64,000 nucleotides of DNA, from assembly GCA_016792625.1 (NCBI GenBank), contig JAEUKK010000126.1:1-64000 (forward strand), read 5' to 3'. Made by a program: the position numbers and the translations under genes. The first letter of the stretch is position 1; the number at the start of each line of letters is the position of its first letter. The stretch comes from Deltaproteobacteria bacterium. Lineage in GTDB: Bacteria; Myxococcota_A; UBA796; UBA2385. Positions 57,730-64,000 of the stretch are shown in pieces. The notes under the pieces were generated by a model. The model worked only from the letters and a program-made list of their open reading frames with translations. It searched no databases and was not told the origin of the DNA.

Positions 57730-58106
57730 AGGTAGAGGTCCCCCTTGGTGAGGTGGTCGACAAGATCACGATCTTGCGCATCAAGGCCGCGCAGATCCAC
57801 GAGCCTGCCCGGCGTGCGAACGTGCTGCGTGAGCTGGTCACCCTCGAAGCCGCTTGGGCCGACGAGCAGGGCCCCGTCGACGCGCTCGAGGAGCTGGGCC
57901 CCCTTCAGGACGTCAACCAGCGCCTGTGGGACGTCGAAGATGCGCTGCGTGACCTTGAGCGGGCCCAATCCTTCGGCGAAAATTTCGTCGCCCTCGCCCG
58001 GTCGGTCTACGTGCTCAACGATGAACGCGCCCTTGTCAAGCGGCGAATCAACGAGCGGTTCGGCTCAAGCTTGGTCGAAGAGAAGTCTTACCAACCCTAC
58101 CGCTGA
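57726..58106 (+). CDS. DUF6165 family protein
   Basis: The product has 126 residues. The opening VEVPLGEVVDKITILRIKAAQI, the LWDVEDALR segment and ALARSVYVLNDERALVKRRIN are diagnostic of DUF6165, a small helical family found next to glycosyltransferases and tetratricopeptide genes. Function unknown. The start is the GTG at 57726, sharing GTGA with the stop of the glycosyltransferase. Confidence 0.88.
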   Translation: MKVEVPLGEVVDKITILRIKAAQIHEPARRANVLRELVTLEAAWADEQGPVDALEELGPLQDVNQRLWDVEDALRDLERAQSFGENFVALARSVYVLNDERALVKRRINERFGSSLVEEKSYQPYR

Positions 58107-58156
58107 GCTGGGCCAAGGCCGCGAGGGCCCCGTCCATCGGCAGGAGGGCCCGTGGC

Positions 58157-58579
58157 TCAGGGCTCGCCGTCTGCGCCGGTGTTCGCCTCGGTCGCGATGG
58201 CGAGGCGGGACAGGCCGAGGCTGCGCGCCGTGTCCATGACCCGCACCACCGCGCCGTGATCGACGTTCTTGTCGGCCTTGATGATGATGAGCGTGTTCGG
58301 GTCGCGCTTGGACGCGGCGCTCAGCGCCTCGCGCAGCTCGGGGCCCGAGATGGGCTTGTCGTTGAGGAAGGCCGTGCCGTCGGCGCGCACGAACACCTTG
58401 AGATCCTCGCGTTCTTTGAGGATCGTATCGGCGGAGCTGCGCGGCAGGTCGACCTCGATGCCTGGCGAGCTGACGAACTGCGTGCTGACCATGAAGAAAA
58501 GCACGAGCTGGAAGATGATGTCGATGAGCGGCGTCAGGTCAGGCGCCGCGGTGTGGCGCCGCTCATGCCTGAGGTTCAT
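58157..58579 (-). CDS. exbD: ExbD/TolR family biopolymer transporter
   Basis: The product has 140 residues. One transmembrane helix holds the essential Asp in APDLTPLIDIIFQLVLFFMVS. It is followed by EVDLPRS and a periplasmic domain with VRADGTAFLND and ADKNVDHGAVVRVMDTARSLGLSRLAIAT. ExbD couples the proton motive force, through ExbB, to TonB- or TolA-type proteins. Its start lies 17 bp inside the end of the exbB-like gene. Confidence 0.92.
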   Translation of the reverse strand: MNLRHERRHTAAPDLTPLIDIIFQLVLFFMVSTQFVSSPGIEVDLPRSSADTILKEREDLKVFVRADGTAFLNDKPISGPELREALSAASKRDPNTLIIIKADKNVDHGAVVRVMDTARSLGLSRLAIATEANTGADGEP

Positions 58580-59198
58580 GGGCGGCCTCCGGCGCGGCGA
58601 CGAGGTCGAGCACCTGGAGCGCGAGGTCTTCGAGCTCGAGCACCCGACGGTCGACCGCGGCGAGGATGGCGCGGTGGGCGATGACCGCCGGGATGCCCAC
58701 GGTGAGGCCGGCCATCGTTGTGATCAGCGCCTGGGAGATGCCGCCGGCGAGGCTGCCCATGACACCCATGCCCTGCTCTTGGATCACCTCAAAGGTCAGG
58801 ATCATGCCCCACACTGTGCCGAGCAGGCCCAAAAGGGGCGCCACCGTCGCCACGGTGCCGACCACGTCAGCGCCGCCTTCGAGGCTCGCGGCCTGCTGGC
58901 GGCCGATCTCTTCGACCCGCTCTTTGATCAGCGCGCGGGATCGGCCGCGGTGGGCGACAGCGGCCTCGACCACGACCCCAGCGGCGCAGTCGGCCTTCTT
59001 GCAGAGGGTCACCGCGTCTGCAAAACGGTCTTGTTTGAGCAGCTCGAGCACCTCGACGGCGAAGCCCTTGGGGCTGACGTTCCCGCGGCGCAGGGCGAAG
59101 CCCCGCTGCAAGGCCCACGCGAGGCCGACCAGGGCGGACAGCCCGATCGGCACCATGACCGGGCCGCCGGAGCGCAGGAAGTCGACGAGGTTCTGCAC
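58563..59198 (-). CDS. exbB: ExbB/TolQ/MotA family proton-channel protein
   Basis: The product has 211 residues and three transmembrane segments (VMVPIGLSALVGLAWAL; TVATVAPLLGLLGTVWGMILTF; ISQALITTMAGLTVGIPAVIAHRAI). APLLGLLGTVWGMI and TTMAGLTVGIPA are the conserved family motifs. It forms the stator pentamer with ExbD. The start is a GTG at 59198. No TonB gene is adjacent. The pair forms its own operon, convergent with DUF6165. Confidence 0.92.
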   Translation of the reverse strand: MQNLVDFLRSGGPVMVPIGLSALVGLAWALQRGFALRRGNVSPKGFAVEVLELLKQDRFADAVTLCKKADCAAGVVVEAAVAHRGRSRALIKERVEEIGRQQAASLEGGADVVGTVATVAPLLGLLGTVWGMILTFEVIQEQGMGVMGSLAGGISQALITTMAGLTVGIPAVIAHRAILAAVDRRVLELEDLALQVLDLVAAPEAAHEPQA

Positions 59199-59305
59199 AG
59201 CGGATCCCAGGGCGCGTGGGGAGGGGCCCGGCGGCCCCGGGCGGTCGGTCGGTTTATCGGCCGCGGCGGCGCGCGTGTACTGCCGAAGCGCGCCGAGGGG
59301 GGCCG

Positions 59306-60382
59306 ATGGCGCGGGGCGGAACGCGGTGGACGCGGGCGGGGTGCGCAGGGCTGGCGCTGGGCCTCGCGGGCTGCAAGGCGCTCTATGTGGTGGACTCGGC
59401 GCGCTTTCAGGCCGAGCTGCTCGCGCGCCGCCGCCCCGTCGAGGACGCCTTCTGGCGGGCCGATCTCAGCGAGCATGACCGTGCTTCACTGGCGCTCGCC
59501 GCGGACGTGAAGGCGTGGGGCGCCGAGATCGGCCTGTCAGCGACCGAGAACTACGAGACGCTCGCGGTCGGCTGGGAGCGCGAGGTGCAGGTGGTCACTG
59601 CCTGCCCCCCGCTCAGCCTCGAGCCCGAGTCCGAGTGGTACCCCATCGTCGGGCGCCTGAGCTACCGCGGATACTTCCGGGATGGTGTGCGGGAGCGAGC
59701 CGAGGCTCGGCTGCGCGCGCGGGGCCTCGACCTCTACACGCGGCCTGCGGGCGCGTGGTCGACTCTCGGATGGTTCCGAGACCCCCTCACGCCGGGGATG
59801 CTGCGCTGGGGGCGCTTCGACCTCGCCGAGACGGTCTTGCACGAGCTCGCCCACGCGACGGTCTGGGTGCCCGGCGATCTCACCTTCAACGAGAGCTTCG
59901 CGGGCTTTGTGGGGGAGGAAGGCGCCTTTCGGTACATCGCGGAGCGCTACGGGCCAGAGAGCGCGGAGCTGCGGGCGGCCCGCGCCGAGTTCGCCGACCT
60001 CGGCCAGTGGCGCGCCGTGCAGGAGGCCCTGACCGTCGATCTGGGGCGACTCTACGCCGACCCCGCCCTCGACGATGAGGCCAAACTCAAGGCCAAAGCG
60101 GCGCTCTTCGCCGGCCTGCACGGCCGGGTGGACGCGGCTGGCTTCCACGACCCGCGGCGCTTCCACCACGCGGTCGACCGCGGGACGTGGAACAACGCCC
60201 GCATGGTCCAGTTTCGCACCTACAACGACCGGCGGCCGATCTTCGAGGAGCTGCTGCGCAGCGCCGGCGGCGACCTGCTGTGTTTTATGCGGCGGGTGCA
60301 GGCGCTCACCAAAGGCACGCGGGATCCCTGGCAGGCCGTGCAGGCGGGCGCGGCGGTCCCGGCGGAGTGTGCGGCGGGTTGA
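59306..60382 (+). CDS. Putative aminopeptidase (PF10023-type), lipoprotein
   Basis: The product has 358 residues. A lipoprotein-type start (GCAGLALGLAGCKALYVV, Cys23) is followed by ADLSEHDRASLALAADVKAWGAEIGLSATENY. The zinc motif is in ETVLHELAHATVWVPGDLTFNESFAGFVGEEG, with HExxH and the downstream Glu. This layout matches the 'putative aminopeptidase' family DUF2265. It would act in the periplasm. The ATG at 59306 opens on the signal; upstream frame is unrelated. Confidence 0.88.
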   Translation: MARGGTRWTRAGCAGLALGLAGCKALYVVDSARFQAELLARRRPVEDAFWRADLSEHDRASLALAADVKAWGAEIGLSATENYETLAVGWEREVQVVTACPPLSLEPESEWYPIVGRLSYRGYFRDGVRERAEARLRARGLDLYTRPAGAWSTLGWFRDPLTPGMLRWGRFDLAETVLHELAHATVWVPGDLTFNESFAGFVGEEGAFRYIAERYGPESAELRAARAEFADLGQWRAVQEALTVDLGRLYADPALDDEAKLKAKAALFAGLHGRVDAAGFHDPRRFHHAVDRGTWNNARMVQFRTYNDRRPIFEELLRSAGGDLLCFMRRVQALTKGTRDPWQAVQAGAAVPAECAAG

Positions 60383-60674
60383 CCAAGACTGGGAGCACAT
60401 CCCAGAAATGGGACGACGGCCTATTGTTAGAGATGGGTCGCGGTTCTGGGACGCGGAGGCGCGAGGCGGTCGGGCGCGGCCTCACCGGCGTTGAAAGGGC
60501 GGAGAAGGGCCCTGGCCGCTGTTGTGAGCGAAGGTGGTCATGCGGGCGCCGTCGACGGCCGCGGGCTCAAGGGCGGCGGCCGTCGATCCGTCCCCTGGCA
60601 TGAGCCTTGCTGACCGAGAGGATGAGGCCGGTGGCCTCCCTCGCCCCTCGCCCCGACCTCCGCTGGAGCCCGCC

Positions 60675-61553
60675 ATGTCGAACGTTGTTGAGCCGCGTCG
60701 AGAGGCCGCTGCCGCCCAGGGCAACCCACTCATCAACAAGTACCTCAAGCGCATGGGCGAGATCCCCCTGCTCTCGAAGGACGATGAGGTCGAGGTCGCG
60801 CGCCGGATCGCCGAGGGGGGCTTCGACGCCGAGATCGCCAAGCAGGCGCTGATCAACGCGAACCTTCGGCTCGTGGTCAGCATCGCCAAGCAGTACGCCT
60901 ACCGGGGCCTGCCGCTGGCCGACCTCATCCAAGAGGGCAACCTCGGCCTCATCAAGGCGGTCGAGAAGTTCGACTGGACCCGTGGCTTTAAGTTCTCGAC
61001 CTACGCGAGCTGGTGGATTCGGCAGAGCATCATCCGCGCCATTGAGTCCCAGATTCGCACCATTCGCATTCCGATTTACAAGCTTGAGCTGGTCAACCAA
61101 GTCGCCTACATGCAAAAGGCGCTGTACCGCGAGCTTGGCCGCGAGCCGACCTACGCCGAGATCGCCGAGCGCCTCGAGGTCAAGGTCGAGCAGATCGACG
61201 AGCTGCTGCAGCTCACCAAAGAGCCGATGAGCTTGGACGCGCCCGTGTCTGAGGACTCGGACAGCACCATGGGCGACTTCGTCGAGGACCCCGAGGCCGA
61301 CTGCCCCGACGAGGAGCTGGACTCGGGCAGCGTGCGCGAGGAGATGGTCCAGAGCCTCGCGCTGCTGAGCCCCCGCGAAGAGACCGTGATCCGCATGCGC
61401 TACGGCATCGGCGAGCCCACGCAGTACAGCCTCGAAGAGATCGGCAGCCGCTTCAACCTCACCCGCGAGCGCATCCGGCAGATCGAGCTCAAGGCCATCC
61501 GCAAGCTGCGGCACGCCCGCCGCTGCCAAGACCTCGACGAGATGGTCGGCTAA
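60675..61553 (+). CDS. RNA polymerase sigma factor, RpoD/RpoS family
   Basis: The product has 292 residues. Region 1.2-2.1 begins at NPLINKYLKRMGEIPLLSKDDEVEVARRI. Region 2 has LRLVVSIAKQYAYRGLPLADLIQEGNLGLIKAVEKFDWTRGFKFSTYASWWIRQSIIRAI, region 3 PTYAEIAERLEVKVEQI, and region 4 PREETVIRMRYGIG...SLEEIGSRFNLTRERIRQIELKAIRKLR. It lacks the large region 1.1 and non-conserved region, so it is a group 2 factor rather than the housekeeping sigma. GGAG 7 nt before the ATG at 60675 fixes the start; an ATG at 60600 also exists. A strong terminator follows. Confidence 0.93.
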   Translation: MSNVVEPRREAAAAQGNPLINKYLKRMGEIPLLSKDDEVEVARRIAEGGFDAEIAKQALINANLRLVVSIAKQYAYRGLPLADLIQEGNLGLIKAVEKFDWTRGFKFSTYASWWIRQSIIRAIESQIRTIRIPIYKLELVNQVAYMQKALYRELGREPTYAEIAERLEVKVEQIDELLQLTKEPMSLDAPVSEDSDSTMGDFVEDPEADCPDEELDSGSVREEMVQSLALLSPREETVIRMRYGIGEPTQYSLEEIGSRFNLTRERIRQIELKAIRKLRHARRCQDLDEMVG

Positions 61554-61575
61554 CAAGCCGCCCTCTTGAACCCAG

Positions 61576-61610
61576 CCGCCGCGCGAACCTGCGCGGCGGT
61601 CGTGTTTTTT
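61576..61610 (+). terminator. Rho-independent terminator of the sigma factor gene
   Basis: CCGCCGCGC (61576-61584) and GCGCGGCGG (61591-61599) form a 9-bp stem with a 6-nt loop, followed by TCGTGTTTTTT. It begins 22 bp past the stop codon. Confidence 0.9.
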
Positions 61611-61683
61611 GGCCGCGGTGGAGCGGTCACCGTCACGACGAAACCGTTGGGGCGCGTCAACGCAGTCGTTGGCGTCTGAATGG

Positions 61684-61701
61684 TCAGACGATTTCGTCTG
61701 A
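61684..61701. promoter_or_regulatory. Palindromic operator-like site upstream of DUF4863 gene
   Basis: TCAGACGA-N2-TCGTCTGA is a perfect 8-bp inverted repeat identical in its arms to the core of the site at 48906-48927. It holds copy 4 of the recurrent motif (CGATTTCGTC). It lies 67 bp before the ATG at 61768. A TTGGCG at 61669-61674 is upstream. Confidence 0.55.
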
Positions 61702-61767
61702 GTCGCCTTTGGGGCAGCGGTGTCGGCGAGCCGATAAGCCACCGCCGCGCATTTCCCTGGAGGCCCC

Positions 61768-62286
61768 ATGTCCGCCGCCGAGCACAGCACCCCACCGAAC
61801 GACCCGACCGCCGCCCGCGCCGCCCTGTTCGCCGCGCTCGCGCCGGTGCTTCACGCCGTCGAGGGCGTCGATCTCAGCGACCCGCAGGCGGTCGCCGCCG
61901 ATCTCGGCGCCCGCTTCCCGCTCGAGGGCGCGGCCCTCACGACCCTGCGCGCTGCGCTCGAGGCTGGCCTCGCCGGCGGCTGGCTGACCCCCCGTGAGGC
62001 CGACGGCGTGCGCTTCGGGCGGCTGGCCAAGGCCGGGCCCGAGACCGCCGGGTGCTCCATCGATGTCGTCGACATGGATGGCCCGGGCCCTGGTCACACC
62101 CACCCCAACGGCGAGATCGACCTGTGTTTTGCGCTGTCGGGCGCGCCGACCTTTGACGGTCGCCCCCCGGGCTGGGTCGTGTACGGGCCGCAGAGCTGGC
62201 ATACGCCCACCGTCCGCGGCGGGCGCATGGTCATCGTCTACCTGCTCCCGGGGGGCGCGATCCGCTTTGAGCCCGCGCCAGCCTGA
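61768..62286 (+). CDS. DUF4863 family cupin-like protein (PnbB-like)
   Basis: The product has 172 residues. The N-terminal third is helical; the C-terminal two thirds is a cupin-like beta-barrel with metal-type residues in GPGHTHPNGEIDLCFALSG and YGPQSWHTPTVRGGRMVIVYLLPGGAIRFEP. This is the pattern of DUF4863, whose characterised member PnbB is a p-hydroxylaminobenzoate lyase. No nitroaromatic genes are nearby, so the native reaction may differ. GGAGG 5 nt before the ATG fixes the start. It converges on gcvH. Confidence 0.85.
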   Translation: MSAAEHSTPPNDPTAARAALFAALAPVLHAVEGVDLSDPQAVAADLGARFPLEGAALTTLRAALEAGLAGGWLTPREADGVRFGRLAKAGPETAGCSIDVVDMDGPGPGHTHPNGEIDLCFALSGAPTFDGRPPGWVVYGPQSWHTPTVRGGRMVIVYLLPGGAIRFEPAPA

Positions 62287-62363
62287 GCGCGCCAGCCCGA
62301 CCGGAGCGCCGGCCCCAGGCCGGGTCGCGCAGCGACCGAGCGCGCAGCGCGAGCGCGGAGGGG

Positions 62364-62388
62364 GGGCGCCGCCGCAGGCGGGGCGCCC
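62364..62388. terminator. G+C hairpin between convergent genes
   Basis: GGGCGCC (62364-62370) and GGCGCCC (62382-62388) with an 11-nt loop, no T tail. It sits between the DUF4863 gene and gcvH and may block read-through; weakly supported. Confidence 0.3.
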
Positions 62389-62421
62389 ATCCCCTCCCCT
62401 CAGCGGGGTGGAGCTCGTGGC

Positions 62422-62811
62422 TCAGTGACCGCCAGCGGCGACGTGGGCAGCGTAGGTGTCGGCGTCGATCAGGCCGTCGAGCTCGCCCAGGTCGGCGGCC
62501 TCGATGACGAAGAGCCAGGCCGCGCCGTGGGGGTCGCTGTTGACCGTCTCGGGCGCGTCGGCGAGCGCGTCGTTGACCTCGACGATCACGCCGGCCACGG
62601 GGGCGTAGATGTCGCTGACCGCCTTCACCGACTCGATCTCGGCCACCGGGCCGCCGGCCTTCGCCTTGGTGCCCACGCTGGGGAGATCGATGTGAATGAC
62701 GTCGCCCAGGCTCTCTTGGGCGTAGCTGGTCACGCCGACGCGGACGCGGCCGCCCTCGACCTGGGCCCACTCATGGGAGTTCGTGTACTTGCGGTCTGCG
62801 GGGAAGCTCAT
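62422..62811 (-). CDS. gcvH: Glycine cleavage system H protein
   Basis: The product has 129 residues, standard for GcvH. The lipoylation site is Lys63 in EIESVKAVSDIYAPVAG, and YTNSHEWAQVEGG, VGVTSYAQESLGDVIHIDLP and NSDPHGAAWLFVI are diagnostic. The lipoyl arm shuttles the aminomethyl group between P and T proteins in mitochondrial-type glycine decarboxylation. GGAGA 5-6 nt before the ATG supports the start. It follows gcvT by 71 bp on the same strand. Confidence 0.95.
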   Translation of the reverse strand: MSFPADRKYTNSHEWAQVEGGRVRVGVTSYAQESLGDVIHIDLPSVGTKAKAGGPVAEIESVKAVSDIYAPVAGVIVEVNDALADAPETVNSDPHGAAWLFVIEAADLGELDGLIDADTYAAHVAAGGH

Positions 62812-62882
62812 GATCTCTCCGGTTTGATGTGTGTGGCCGCGGGAGCGCGGCGGGGAGTGTGGGCGGCCCCCGGGGGCGCCGC

Positions 62883-63977
62883 TCAGTAGTCGCGCTCGAA
62901 GAAGTTGCCCTTGACCACGACGGCCTCGGCGGCCTTGCCGCGCACGTCGACGCCCACCACGCTGCCCGGCGCGGCATGGCTGGTTGGAACGTAGGCCAGG
63001 GCGATGTTCTCGTTGGTCGTCGGGCTGCGGGTGCCCGAGGTGACCACGCCGACCGGCGCGCCGTCGATCACCACCGGGTTGCCGTGGCGGGCGATCTTGT
63101 CGGCGACCTTGAGGCCGACGAGGCGGCGCTTGAGGCCCGTCTCACGTTGGGCGACCAGGGCGGCCTTGCCGATGAAATCGGGCTTGCTGAGCTTGACCGC
63201 CCAGCCGAGCTGCGCCTCGAGCGGCGTGGTCTCATCGTCAATGTCGTTGCCGTACAGGCACATGCGGGCCTCAAGGCGCAGCGTGTCGCGCGCGCCGAGG
63301 CCGATCGGCGCGATGCCAAAGCCCGCGCCCGCCTCGAGGATGGCGGGCCAGAGCAGATCGGCGCCGTCTTTGGGCAAGAAGACCTCAAAACCATCCTCGC
63401 CGGTGTAGCCCGTGCGGGCGAGGATGCAGCCATCGACGCCCGCGACGGTGCCCGTCGTGTGCCCGTAGTAGGGAACCGCGGCCAAGTCGGCGGTGGTCAG
63501 GCGCTGGAGCGTGGCCGCGGCATGACGACCCTGGACCGCGACCTGGGCCCAAGCCTCACCCTCGTCGACGAACTCGACCTCGCCAGGGAAGGGGTTGTTG
63601 GCCACCATCCATTGGAAGTCTTTGTCGCGGTTCGCTGCGTTCACGCAGATGAGGATCTCGGCCTCGGACATGCGGTAGACGATGAGATCGTCGACGATGC
63701 CGCCGCTTGGATGGCACATCGGGCTGTATTGGGCGCGGCCAATGGGGATGTTGACGTCGTTGGTGACCAAGTGGCGCACGGCCTCGAGCGCTTTGGGGCC
63801 GCGGACGAAGACCTCGCCCATATGTGAGACATCGAAGAGGCCGACCGCCGAGCGGACCGTCGCATGTTCTTGGAGGATCCCCGTGTATTGCACAGGGAGC
63901 TCCCAACCGCCGAAGTCGATGAGGCGGGCGTTCGCGGCCTTGTGGTGGGCGAAAAAGGGCGTGCGACGCAGGGACAT
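62883..63977 (-). CDS. gcvT: Glycine cleavage system T protein (aminomethyltransferase)
   Basis: The product has 364 residues. RTPFFAHHKAANARLIDFGGWELPVQY, LFDVSHMGEVFVRG, CILARTGYTGEDGFEVFLP and LGARDTLRLEARMCLYGNDID are family hallmarks; the Asp/Arg residues that bind tetrahydrofolate are in these blocks. GcvT releases ammonia from the aminomethyl-lipoyl H protein and forms methylene-THF. It is the first gene of a gcvT-gcvH unit. Its upstream region is outside the window beyond 63978, so a glycine riboswitch or GcvP link cannot be checked. Confidence 0.95.
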   Translation of the reverse strand: MSLRRTPFFAHHKAANARLIDFGGWELPVQYTGILQEHATVRSAVGLFDVSHMGEVFVRGPKALEAVRHLVTNDVNIPIGRAQYSPMCHPSGGIVDDLIVYRMSEAEILICVNAANRDKDFQWMVANNPFPGEVEFVDEGEAWAQVAVQGRHAAATLQRLTTADLAAVPYYGHTTGTVAGVDGCILARTGYTGEDGFEVFLPKDGADLLWPAILEAGAGFGIAPIGLGARDTLRLEARMCLYGNDIDDETTPLEAQLGWAVKLSKPDFIGKAALVAQRETGLKRRLVGLKVADKIARHGNPVVIDGAPVGVVTSGTRSPTTNENIALAYVPTSHAAPGSVVGVDVRGKAAEAVVVKGNFFERDY

Positions 63978-64000
63978 CGGGGCTCCGCGGGGCGGGAGGA

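Noticed and set aside
1..64000. CRISPR array, prophage or rRNA operon
   Set aside because: No regularly spaced direct repeats, phage structural genes or rRNA sequence were recognised.
63978..64000. Glycine riboswitch upstream of gcvT
   Set aside because: Only 23 bases remain in the window, so nothing can be judged.

Overview
The window is very GC-rich and densely coding, with short gaps and many 1-4 bp stop/start overlaps (ATGA, GTGA, TGATG). The gene content points to a Gram-negative bacterium of the myxobacterial/deltaproteobacterial type: lipoproteins with acidic D/T/G linkers, a Ser/Thr kinase fused to a formylglycine-generating-enzyme-like domain, sigma-54 activators, TPR sensor kinases, outer-membrane barrels, ExbB/ExbD, and a glycine cleavage T/H pair. 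Assignment below phylum level is not attempted. No insertion sequence, prophage or CRISPR array was seen.

Layout. 0.4-8.3 kb: a uridine phosphorylase-like enzyme, secreted and lipoprotein genes (one, a DUF4397 protein, flanked by direct repeats and driven by a good sigma-70-type promoter), two beta-barrel-like proteins and a metallo-beta-lactamase-fold hydrolase. 8.4-11.5 kb: tRNA-Arg(CCG), then a leftward operon of a protein with two Hfq/Sm-like domains plus an RdgC-like protein apparently split into two overlapping genes, then a divergent Bcp-type peroxiredoxin. 11.5-15.8 kb: a tightly coupled leftward operon (two AstE/AspA-like proteins, one lacking every zinc ligand; pyroglutamyl peptidase; a coiled-coil Zn-finger protein; a CPBP protease). 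15.9-19.7 kb: a membrane-anchored subtilase and a thiolase.

19.9-22.6 kb is the clearest regulatory module. A persulfide dioxygenase-rhodanese fusion has a near-perfect -24/-12 promoter. It is divergent from a sigma-54 activator with a four-cysteine PAS-like domain, and TGAAACA/TGTTTCA repeats lie at the enhancer distance. This resembles a FisR-type sulfane-sulfur response.

22.6-44 kb: envelope genes (alkaline-phosphatase-fold lipoprotein, SRPBCC protein, M50-type membrane protease, soluble lytic transglycosylase, M20 peptidase, a 1609-residue two-module membrane protein), a response regulator, a metallophosphoesterase, a DTW-family tRNA modification enzyme, a dolichol-kinase-like protein and a CefD-like aminotransferase.

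44-51.8 kb: a leftward signalling operon (secreted protein, small helical protein, sigma-54 response regulator, TPR histidine kinase, second receiver, SAM methyltransferase). Both receivers lack the conserved lysine and share an insertion. 52-64 kb: a HAD phosphatase divergent from the kinase-FGE protein, an FtsB-like protein, a TPR glycosyltransferase with DUF6165, ExbB/ExbD, an aminopeptidase, a sigma-70-family factor, a DUF4863 cupin and gcvH/gcvT. A short AT-rich motif (GACGAAATCG or its complement) recurs in four gaps between 44 and 62 kb, with one variant copy in a fifth position, and is not explained by any gene call.
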